Under the pieces are notes generated by a model. The model saw only the letters and a list, made by a program, of their open reading frames with translations, had not been told where the DNA came from and searched no databases. Positions 11,601 to 23,600 of a stretch of DNA of 45,330 nt are shown piece after piece (the first letter of the stretch is position 1; every line of letters begins with the position of its first letter). The translations under genes and the position numbers were made by a program. The stretch comes from Irineochytrium annulatum (lineage: Eukaryota; Chytridiomycota; Chytridiomycetes; Chytridiales; Chytridiaceae), in assembly GCA_027600665.1 (NCBI GenBank), contig JADGJL010000088.1, positions 1 to 45,330 on the forward strand. The letters are read 5' to 3'.

Positions 11601-14600
11601 ACTGTCCAGCTTACTGCAAGGAATCGACGGTTCCCTGCTGCTTTTGGAGAGAGGTGATACCCGGCAAATACAACGGCATCCAAATTTTAGACTATTCTCG
11701 TGCATGAATCCTGCGAATGATGCTGGTAAACGGGAACTACCTCCAGGAATCCTCTCGCGGTACACGGAGATTTGGGTTGAGCGGCCGGACTTGAAGCGCC
11801 AAGATCTCCTACAAATTATTCGACAATACCTTCGCAATCACCTGCCGCCTGCATCAGCGGGTGACGAAATTTGCTCAAATGTCGCTGGTTTCCACGTTGC
11901 TTCCCGTGAGGCTGCCGATGCCGGGAAGCTGGTTGACGGCGCATCACATAAAGTACATATAAGCGTTAGGACTTTAACGAGGGCGTTAATATACGCAACG
12001 ACCGTCGCGCCGAATTATGGTCTCGTTAGAGGTCTCTATGAGGGATGCAAGATGACATACACCACTATGCTGGCGAAAGACTCGATTGCGTTAATGGATA
12101 CCATTATTTCCGTGAATCTCTTGAGCGGCATTAAGAACCCGAAGTCCTTTGTCAAGCAAGTACCGAAGCCGCCGGACGCTAGAAACGGCGCGATATCCGG
12201 CGCTAACGCCCAAAGCTCGACGCATATTCTTTTCAATGCATTCTGGATTTTGAAGGGCCCACTTCAACCGGACCCTGCTCCTTCATACGTGATAACTGCA
12301 AGCGTCGAGGCGAATTTGGCTGCTTTGGCGAGAGCAGTGATGTCTTCGAAGTTTCCCGTGCTAATTCAGGGGCCGACGAGTGTTGGAAAGACGAGTATGA
12401 TTGAGTATCTTGCCAAAAGGACGGGGCATCGATTTGTTCGTGTAAATAACCATGAACACACTGATCTTCAAGAGTACATTGGCTCCTACGTCCCCGATAC
12501 CGAAGGTCGGTTGTCGTTTCGAGAGGTTTGTTGATTGTTTTAGCTTCGGACTTATCAAATCATTTTTCTTTTTTAAATTAGGGAATTCTGGTGGAGGCAT
12601 TGCGGAAGGGCCATTGGATTGTTCTAGATGAGTTGAACTTGGCCCCATCGGACGTGCTAGAGGCTTTGAATCGCCTTTTGGATGATAACAGGGAGCTTTT
12701 GATACCAGAAACGCAGGAGGTTGTTCGCCCTCATCCTCATTTTATGCTATTTGCCACTCAAAATCCGCCCGGGCTTTACGGCGGACGTAAGCAGCTGTCC
12801 CGGGCTTTTCGATCTCGATTTCTTGAGCTGAACTTCGACGATATACCTGAGCATGAGCTGCAAGTCATTCTCGAAAAGCGATGCGTTGTGCCGCCATCGC
12901 ATGCAAAAAGCATCGTCGCTGTTTATCGTGGACTTCGCTCTGCACGTCAAAGGTCGAGGATATTTGAGGGGAAAAATGCCTTTGCTACCCTCCGCGACCT
13001 ATTTCGTTGGGCGAACCGGCAAACGGGTCGCGCTGGCTCACAGCAATCTCTTGCCGAGGATGGATATATGTTGTTAGGGGAAAGAGCGCGGAGGGAGGAG
13101 GAGAAGGTGGTGGTCAAGGAGGTTTTAGAAAGGGAGTTGAAGGCGAAGTTGAATCCCGAGGCAATGTATGAGAGAGAATGGTCGAAATTCATGGGAACAC
13201 TAGCAAAGAGTACCGATGAAAAGGCGAAAGCGTTGGTTGAAGGCGTTGTTTGGACGAAGGTGAAAACAAAAAAAATTCTTGGATGCAGACATATTGAACA
13301 TTTTCTTCTAGGCAATGAAGCGGCTATTAACCCTTGTTTGCAAGTGTCTTGAGCAAAAGGAACCGGTTTTGCTTGTCGGCGAAACCGGTTGCGGGAAAAC
13401 GACGGTGTGCCAGATAATCTCGACGTTTCTAAAAATCGACCTTCATATTGTCAATGCCCATGCCGGATCTGAAACGAGCGACTTCCTAGGGTCTATGAGG
13501 CCTGTCCGAGGACGAGATCTTGCTTTGGCTGACCTCTGTGGGCAAATCTCTAAAGCCTGGAGTGCTATTGGTATGAAAAGTCAACTGCCCGATGATATAC
13601 TTCAGGCTTCAAAGAATTTCAACCTCTCGAACGATGGCGTCCGCTTAGCTATCGATGCTCTTGAGAAGAGACTGCAGATGTCTCCAATCGAAGTCTCGGT
13701 CGATATTACTGCTTTGCGAGCCTTGGAGTCACAATCCAGGCGACTTTTTGAGTGGAGAGATGGGCCCTTACTCACAGCTCTTCGCGAGGGGCATCTTTTT
13801 CTGCTTGACGAGATATCTCTTGCTGACGATTCGGTTCTCGAGCGGTTAAACTCAGTTTTGGAGCCCGAAAGGCTTCTCGTCCTTGCAGAGAAGGGATCGG
13901 GCGGAACACATGAAAATTCGGTGCAAGTAGAGGAGATTTACGGCGCAGAGTCGTTTTCTTTTCTGGCGACAATGAATCCTGGTGGGGACTATGGAAAGAA
14001 GGAGCTAAGTCCGGCGCTCCGCAACCGTTTCACCGAAGTTTGGGTCCCCTCTATAAGTGATCGATTCGATCTTTCAAAAATCATTGAGCATCGTCTGCAA
14101 ATGGTGAGCAATGAAGCGTTCGGGCCTGCTCAAATATCAATTGCGATGTTAGACTTTATTGATTGGTTTGCATCTAAGCTAAAGAAAACCCGCGAGTCCG
14201 TCATCAGTTTGCGGGATATTTTGGCCTGGGTATCTTTTATTGACGCTCTCTGCTCAACTCGCGATCGAGATAGGCAAGCGATACTTGGTACTCGAGAGAC
14301 GTTCTACCACGGAGGTTGCATGGTTGTTATTGACGGAATAGGTGTGAATCCGCTGTATGGCGCTACCGTTGGCGGACCAGCCCTCGACCTTTTGCGATCG
14401 GAAAGTCGGCTACGTTTGGCAAACCTTTCTGGAATAGAGCTGAAAAGTTCAATTGTCGAAGACCGGATAGAAATCATCTCGACGGATAGCGAGTTCGGTC
14501 TTCCACCCTTTACGATTCCGCGAGGCCCTCTCCCTAAGAAAGACGTAAAGTTCGCCCTTCATGCGCCGACTACCTCCTTGAATGCTCTTCGCGTATGCCG

Positions 14601-17600
14601 CGCAATGAAGCTTCGAAAGCCTATTCTTCTCGAAGGTTCGCCAGGAGTTGGGAAAACTTCTCTTGTAGCTTCTATCGCGGCGTCATCGGGGCGTGAGCTA
14701 TGCCGGATCAATTTAAGTGATCAAACAGACCTAATGGATTTGTTTGGAAGCGATCTGCCTGTTGAGGGAGGCAATGGTGGAGAGTTCGCATGGAGTGATG
14801 GACCTTTTTTGCGTGCGATGAAGCTTGGGGAATGGGTGCTCTTAGACGAACTGAATCTTGCGAGCCAACAAGTATTAGAGGTAATGTGTTTTCTCTGTTC
14901 TGCTTTCTCATTTCGACACCTTCAGGGCTTAAATGCGTGCTTAGATCATCGCGCCGAAGTTTACATCCCTGAATTAGACCGTACGTTTGAATGCCATCCG
15001 GATTTTAAGGTCTTCGCTGCCCAAAATCCGCAGCATCAGGGTGGGGGGAGAAAGGGTCTTCCGAAAAGCTTTGTGAACCGCTTCACGCAGGTAGGCGGTT
15101 TGCTTTCACATTTATGCTTTGTTGACCGGTTATAGGTTTACGTGAGCGCTCTTGAAATGGCGGATCTGAGATTCATCGTCCAGAGCCTTTATCCGAATCT
15201 TGCTGTAGACGTCGTGGAGCGAATGATAACGTTTAACATTGAAATGCATCTGGAGACGAATGTGAAGGGCTCCTTTGGTTCTTCTGGAGGTCCGTGGGAA
15301 TTCAACTTAAGAGACGTTCTGCGATGGGTAGACCTTATGATGTCCGATGACGACTTCTCACATCCGATGAAATATCTTGAAATGCTGTATTCGCAACGAA
15401 TGAGAAACGAGAAAGACAGAGCTGCTGTTCGTACGTTGTACAGAAGAATTTTCGGTGCGGACTGCATTTCATCGGCGATCACTAAGAATCCTCGATATGT
15501 TGTGACCCCGCAATTCATACGTTTTGGATCGTCCACGCTTAAGCGAAGTTTTCGCTCTGCTCTTGGTCTGTCAAGCCGGGACTTTCAACTTTTGCACTGC
15601 CATCTTCCTTACTTCGAGTCCATCACTAAATGCATCGAGATGGGATGGATGGTTTTGCTGACTGGGCCGTCTGCGAGCGGGAAGACGTCGCTCATACGTG
15701 CAATCGCTTCTCTTGCTGGACAAACACTTGCCGAATTTTCAATGAGCGCAGGAGTGGATGCCGTTGAGCTCATGGGTGGTTTCGAGCAAGTAGATTTGGT
15801 CCGGAAGGAACAAGATATTCTACAAATGGTGCAATCATCATTGGAAGTTCTCATTCGATGTTTGTATCAGGACCCGCATCGTCTTCAAGAGGTGGAAAGC
15901 CTTCATAGTTGTTTTGACGTTCTAAGCTCCGAAGTGGCATTTGACGTGTCAGGCGTTCAAGTCCTGTTAGGAAAGATGGAGGTTCTAGTTGGGACTCTTA
16001 GCGTTGAACAGCAGACGTTGTTTGCTAACTCCGGGTGCATTTCCCTCCGCGATGTTGACGAGGCGATTCGATTATATCGTCGAATTGCTGCTTCGGGAGT
16101 TCGTGGTCAATTTGAATGGATTGATGGGACTCTAATCAAATCGCTTGAGGAAGGTCGATGGGTTCTAATCGACAATGTGAACTTCTGCCCGGCCAGTGTC
16201 TTGGATCGATTGAACTCGTTATTTGAACCAAGCGGGGTGTTAATGGTGAATGAACGTGGTCTCGTGAACGGCGCAGTGAAGATTATACGACCGCACCCTA
16301 ACTTCCGGATATTCATGACAATGAACTCGCAATTTGGAGAGATATCAAGGGCGATGCGGAATCGAGCGGTGGAGATATGCCTCCCGGCGGTGGAATGGGC
16401 GGAAATCCCTGATGCCGACAAGGCCTCTTCTGATTCCGTTAAGTTGCTCAACGCTGCCGGAGTCCCTGGGGCCCTCTTGCCATCTTTAATCGTCAACGTC
16501 CATCGAGAGATGACTTCAGCAATAAAAGCAGTGCGTGCCGGGCAAACAAGCTCTAACCCGGGAGCGACGCCCAGAGACATTTTAACGTTATCACGGCTGA
16601 CATTGGAAAGGGTTGAACGCGGATGTTCCTTGCGAACCGCTCTATTTATCTCTGTAGATGACATATACCTAGCGCCTCTCGCTCGTGTTTCATCTGTTGA
16701 AGAGCTCCGGAATGAAATTTTTCTGGCCAACCCGAAGCTTAGCTGGGCGTATGATGGTGTAAATTTATTTACGTGTGAAGATGAAAAATCTTTGTCGACG
16801 TTCTTGTCCCCCGACTGCTGGCCTCAGCTCGTTTCGGGAAACTTGTGGTGCCGCGATTCACGACTTGCAGCGTCGAGCTCTGCCGGATCCGTTGCGCTAA
16901 CGATTGCTGGCGGCTTTTCAGCCATAGATACCACGAAGTACGATACCCTTATCAGTTCGATTGAGTTGGACAAGGTCGAAACGGTGGCTCTGCTGAAGGC
17001 GGCTATGTTCTACTATGTTAGTGGGGCGTCATGGGGAGATTTATACCATCGGGTGAAATGGCTGCAACACTTGACAGACCACCTAGTGGCACAAAGCAAG
17101 AACGACGTCATTGGCATTTTGAGGGCATCGACGGACTTTCTTATCCAAAACGCCAAAAACCGAGACGTTCTAACGAGTCCTTATCGTCGGTTACTTCAGT
17201 TCAGTGCGCAAGGCGTAAGCGCAGACCAGTTGAAGGAGGAGGTACGTTGTAGTGCGGATTGATGTAGTCAAGTTAATAAGGCGTCTTTAGCCGGTTGACC
17301 TTCGCGTTCATGATCTAGCTCGGTATCATTTCTTCCAGCACATGAACAACTTTGAAGCGTACGAGCAGTCATTGGCCATATTCCATCTCCTGTTCCGCGT
17401 ATCTATCGGGCGGGCGATGGCTAAGGACCATCTTTCGTCCAAGAAGGGAGCTCGTGATCGAGTAACCCTATTCCAAATCTCCGAAGCGTGCCACTCACAG
17501 CGAACATCGGAGTCGGCAATGCCTTACCCGTCTGTGAAGTTCTTCTTTCCGCTTATTACTTCGCTTGATCAAATACTTCAATCGCTGGCTACTGACAAAC

Positions 17601-20600
17601 TGTTTACAGATCTAGTAGGCCAGGTATGTCAATTAGTTAATATTAATTTGACTTGTACGTAGGCCACAACAACGATTGTTGATGTACTCGACAAACGGGA
17701 TTTCGCCCTCCATTCATTCTGCAAGGAAACGTCAGACTTCAGTGAGATCGTCTTTGCTTTGCGTCAGCTTTCTCAGTCAACTGCGTTCTTCGATTTATGC
17801 CAGCGAGCAATTGAAGTGTCGCCCGAAGGACCGTTGCAGAAGGCGTTTAAGGTGTTTTCGCGAACTTTGGGTTCCCTAAATACGACAGATTCGGACGCGT
17901 CAACTATGTTTTGGAAAACATCCATCGTGACAATCTTGAAGTTCGAGGACTTATCAAAGATCGAGTCCCTTTTGTTTGCGATAAATAAAGGGCTTTCGCT
18001 TTCAGTTGATAATCTTGCTAGTAGGTTGACAAAGCGACCGATTTGGTTTAATTCGCGGCAGCATTTCTATGGCACCCCTTATTTGGGCTCAGTGACACTC
18101 GGAAGCGAACGCTTGTTGAAAGCGTCTCAACTCTCTATTTTCTTGATGAAGATGCGTCCGGACCGCCGACCGATTTGAGGAAAGTGATTGCCCGCATTCC
18201 GGAGGTTTCTTTTCGTTTATAAAATCACCTTTAAAGGATTCGTAGGAGCTCTCCACGACGATAGCAGGATATGCAGAAAAGCAGTCCGCTTTACGGCAGT
18301 TGATAGTGAAGATTCCATACGGTGATGGAATGAGGGTGCAACTCCCTCTTTCTGTTGCTACGTCTCTCGCTCAAAAGGCGGCCGCTTTTGGAAGTTGGCC
18401 GATAGCGGATGCTATTTCGCTGACAAATCAGTTTGTGGTACTCTTACGGATCCTTCAAATGACGGATGATAAGATCGATCTACAGGTACAATTCTTAGCG
18501 TTTGGAAAGTCAACTTCTTACGCAAGTTACAGAAAAAGCTCGAAAGTCTTATCCCCGAAATTTCTCATTACATTCAATTCAATCTATCGGAGAGCTCGCG
18601 ACCTTGTCTGGATGTCGAACCTCTACAACGATTAATCTGGGCCGTAAGCAGCGAGGGTAGCCGATTACTTTCAGGTGAGTCTGAAACTTCCTCTTGTTCT
18701 AACACTACTGCCAGATGTTGCGCTCGAACACTTCTGCCGAGTCGCGTTTCATGACTCGATATACAGGTGGCATCGGTCGTTGTGGGACAACTCTTACTCG
18801 CAGTGGCGTTCGACGTTGAAGCTGGTTCTTGGTCAGGACTTCCTGCATGGCTCTGTGCTTCCTGCTATTGGTATTGACAGCCCTTTTCAAAAGGTTTGTG
18901 TCGCTCCGGGTCGTTTCCTTTTGTACTCAAATTATTACTCCCGATTTCAGTCCGGTTTTAGACCCTTCATGCTGCCGCCCAATCAGTCGGTCATGACAGA
19001 GTTTTGCTTAGAGCTATTGTTTGTTGTAATTCACGCAGACGCATTCTAACTATTGCCTGCAGAAGTACATTGAGTCCAATTCCGCTCTATGCGTACACGC
19101 CGAAGATTCAACAGTTCAGAAAAGTTCTAGGTTATCTTGCAAAATCTATTTCAGAAGTCCACTTCAATAGCATAGATGACACCTACGTGCTGATATCATG
19201 TGCTTGGCAGGTACGGTGTAAAGCCTCTGCCTAGGTGTCTAACTTTAACTTAGATGGTTTCAGGTCATTCTAAAGCGTTTGGTGATGAGGAGATGGAGCT
19301 AGTGAACGTTCAATTTGGGCGGCTAGCGGCCGTCGCCAACAATGCTGGAGACTTAAGTTGTTTGCCCGATATCATTTCCCACATTATTACTAGCTTCGAT
19401 AGAATCACTAGTCACTCGCTGAGGGTGAAATTCAAGAAACTTGTCTCGCCCGTTTTGGAAGCGATCAAGCAATTGTTAAGAGACCGAAGCAATGACTTAA
19501 GTCGAGGAAGAAGCTGGATGCTATATGGAATTGCGTTTCTCAGGCTGTATATTCCGGATGTCCCCGTCGATCCTGCTCTTGAGCCCGCCTCGGAAATTCG
19601 TTACTTACAACAAATATCGGTCGGCCTACAAGCAAGCATGTTGGTGCGCGAACACCTAGATGAAGTCCGTTTGGGGAACGGGAACTATGTCGCCACGGAA
19701 GAGATGGCTACGTTGGAAGACATAAAGGCTTCCCAACAAGCTCGTCTGCAGTGTGTTGCTTTCAGGCCCAGGAAGTCTCAAATCAGTGATATCGTCAAGG
19801 ATCTTAAGTTTATGGCCGACGGTTTGCTCAGCGAAGCGGCTGTAGCTAAGATATTTGCTGCTCTCGATGGCGGATCGTTTCCGGAAGAGCAAGAATTGTT
19901 CTTGCAGGATTCTTTGGAGGCCTTCATTAGTCGGTTAGAGGCCAAATTCGTCAACTACCGCGACGTTCTTCAGCCAGTGTATTTGGCTATATACCTGTTC
20001 AAGTACGGCCTCCGGTTGTCGGTGATAAAGCAGCAAACCTCTGAAAATGCGGAAGAAGTAAGATGTGCTCTCACGGAGTTGTTGCGGTTTGTGAAGAACC
20101 GGTCGACAAATTTCCAGACGTCACCTAAAAGGACTATTAAGTTGATTAGGGACTCTACTAGAATGACAAAGGCTGAGAATGACGCTATTTCGTTAAAGAT
20201 TTACTTGGCCGAGTTAAGTAGAGTGTATTCAACGTCTCTTTTGAATGGCGGATCGAAGGCGGTGTTGGAGGTCACGAACAGCTTGCTTGGCGAGTTCGTA
20301 GACATGTGGTTGGAAACTGAAAAGAAACGCACGGATGATGCTAAAGCCTCCGAAGAGTTCTATAAAATTAAAGAACGGCGTCACGATGTCATGACTGAAG
20401 ACGACATAGATGAAGCGGAGTTGAAACAAAGTTTCCCGGACTTCTATACGGATTTTCAGGACCTAGAACTCAAACAAGACAATGACGCTAACGCTGCGAC
20501 ACCGTCGACTACTGAAGCTAACGAGGGTATTGATGACAGTCTCGCCGAAATTGTCCGCGAACTCCACGATAAATTGGTTAAATCCTGGTCTGGGCCTCCG

Positions 20601-23600
20601 GAAGGCCAAGTGGAGCGCTTTGTGGGGTCGTGGAAAGATGCGGTTTTGAAGTCGTACGAAACAGCAGGACTACTGTACAAGCAGGGGTCGGTGCAAGTTG
20701 CTCAGAACGTTGATTTGGAAACCCAAGGGACCCATCTTTATCTTTCCTCGGTACGATCACAGGCGGTTCAGGAGGTTCAATCAACACCCCAAGATAGTCA
20801 CGTGCCTCAAGAGACCTCCGATAGGAATGAACTTTCTGAAGCCTACTGCGATTTCTATAAGGACTGCAATTTAGTACAGTCTCGACGTATACTTCCAATC
20901 CTAATGCGATTCGACGCGAAGCTGTCATCTCTTATCCAGCAGTGGCCAGAACATGCTGTATTAAGCCAATTGTCGATGATATGCATTCGTATCGCGAGTT
21001 TCTCTATTGAGTCGCCCGTCATGAAGTTCCTCACAGGCGCTGAGTTATTATTACATAAGTGCCAAGACTGGGAATCATATGCTAGCCGTGATAACTCTTT
21101 GAAGACGCACATGGATGATTTGACATCTTTGATAGTTAGCTGGCGGCAGCTCGAGCTGAGAAGCTGGCGCCAACTTCTTAATGTTGAAGATAGACGTGCG
21201 GAGGCGACATCTTCGAAGTTATGGTTCCACATGTTCCAGCTTGCCATAGGAGTTTCCCTGTCCGCTGATAAGGTTAGTGTCCACATATTAATGCTGGACT
21301 AACTTTCTGTAGGACGACGAAGGTGAGCGCAGCAGCGAGGAACTTACGAGGCAAATACTCTTGACGTTGGACCAGTTTTGTCTTACAGCAACATTGGGCG
21401 ATTTCAAAGGGCGTCTCAGGATCATCTCAACGTTCTACGAGCATCTCTCCGCAATGGAGCGGGTTGATATATCAACTGCGCGAATGAGGACCGTCCTTAA
21501 TGCGCTTTCGAATGTGCACAAGTACTACTCGCAATTCTTGTCCGATGTGATAGTTACCGTGGACGGTCACCGAAAACCTATCTTGAAAGAGTTGAACGGA
21601 TACGTCAAGATTGCGACATGGAAGGATATAAACACATTCGCACTTCAAGAGAGCGCCAAAAGGTCCCACTATCACCTTCACAAGTTTGTTCGCAAATACC
21701 GGGATATCTTGAACATGCCTATAAAGCAACTTATCGAGACATCTTGGCATAAGAAAGCGATCGACCCGATGAGATGGGCAGAAACTGCTGACGTTACCGC
21801 ATCTTGGAAGGTTCATGCTGTTAACTCGGTCTCAATGTTGCAAATCCCGGCTGTAAAGGCCAGCAGTAGGACTTTCGCAGGCCGCTACCTTGAGGTTGGC
21901 GAACTGTTTAAACGGATGAAGGGGTTGGCTAAAACAATCGTCTTTGGTAATTTCCTTTCGCTTCGTCCTCCATCTCAGCTTCTAATTGTATGTCAGATGA
22001 CGCCGTCCTAATCGTCAACTCAGGAGTGGATGAACTCGCTAGCGCTATTATCGCGCGAATAAGGTCGTTCCAAGAAATGAACGAAACAATTGTGGCGGGG
22101 TCAAAGACGGCCAAGGCGCAGCGTAGTATTCGGAAGAAAGCTATTGTCGACCTCCTTAAGCATTTGCATTTCATCGGCCTGTCACCCCGTTGTTCGCAAC
22201 TGTATCGGGAGCAACAGGAGTCAACCTTTATGTTTGGCCAGCAAAAAGTTGAACTCGAAGGACTGTTTATGAAATATGCTGTACGACAGTTGGAAAGTTG
22301 GAGTGCGAAGCCGCAGGTCACTTTGTGGGGACAGGCCGATAAATATTTTTTCAAAAACATCTCTCGTGTTTCGCTGGTCCGGGAGGCATCTATTTCCCTG
22401 AATGCGGACATATCAGACTTGGAGAAGACGAAAGGTGTCAGCTTTTTGGAACACTTACTTCACTTCGCACTGGAGCAACGAAGTCTTCTCGCCGAAATGA
22501 TGAAAGGCCTGAATTCTTTGAGCGGATTTGCTGTCCAGGTACATTGCATTTATTCCGACGTTGGGCGGCGAGACAACGCAAAGGTGCGGCTGATAAGTAC
22601 CGGGGCTCTCTTGCGGACCCTTCTTGAAGATGTTGTTAAATTGTCGACGGATACGTTCGAATCCATGTTGCAGGCGCGCATGTTGGTCGAGGTTCAATCG
22701 CAAACTGAAGCCGGAGATGCCGAGAGCTACTTTCAGATGCAGGCGCTTTGCAAAAGGGTTGAGGAGTGGAAGCGGCTGCTCGACGTCGAAACGGAGCGGC
22801 ATTTAGTGACAGTAGATGGCACGGTTATCACTCCCGTTGTAACAATGCGCTTGAAGGAAATTCTGCAGGAAGGCGCATCGACGTTGCTCTCGGTTACCGG
22901 CGGCATGGAGTCGATGCAATCGCGTATGCCATCGTTGAGTCATATCTTTAAACCCATTCTGTCCTCTCTACCGCGAGAGCTGTCGTCGCTTCAAAGTCGT
23001 CTGCATGCGCTTGGGTACGACGATACGGAGGATGTTTCAGTTGAGGAACAAAATCCATTGCACCCGTTCTGCGAAGACCTGATAAATAGTTTGCTTCTTG
23101 GATTCCAGGACTTGCGACCTGTGGACTCGGAGGCTAATGCTGATGATTTGACGGGAGGTGACGCCAGCGATGCCGATTTTGGACTCCGCAAGAATCACAT
23201 TGTAGCCACTCATCAACTCTTCACGCGTATGCTGCGACCAGCCCGCATTAGTTTCATCGCGAAGGCGTTGCGATTGTTGGCGGACAAAGCAACCGACGGT
23301 TCCGAGGTAGTATCTCGTTTCGCTGCGGAGAGCGCGGAGATTTTCGGCAGAGTATACCCCTTGCTGCAGCAATACTTGCTTGTTCTACAGCACCGTATGC
23401 TCGAGTTTGTTCAGTTTCATAAGTCCATCGGCAAACTTACGTACATCCTCGCCAATACCTTCGTCACCTTGTTCCGCGATGGCTTCTGCGTCCCCAAGGA
23501 CGCATCAGACGACCAGGATGTCGGTGCCGAGCAGGAGGCTACCGGCACCGGCCTTGGGGACGGTGAGGGGGCGAAGGACGTCAGCGATGAGATTGAAGAT

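Noticed and set aside
15091..15135. Frame end at 15135 as the end of a separate gene
   Set aside because: The stop lies inside a 45-nt GT-AG intron. The AAA5 domain continues directly into VYVSALEMADLRF.
18644..18674. A GT-AG intron starting at GCC|GTAAGC (18644)
   Set aside because: Using it breaks the frame. Keeping the segment and splicing 18675-18714 instead joins RLLS to DVALEHF in frame.
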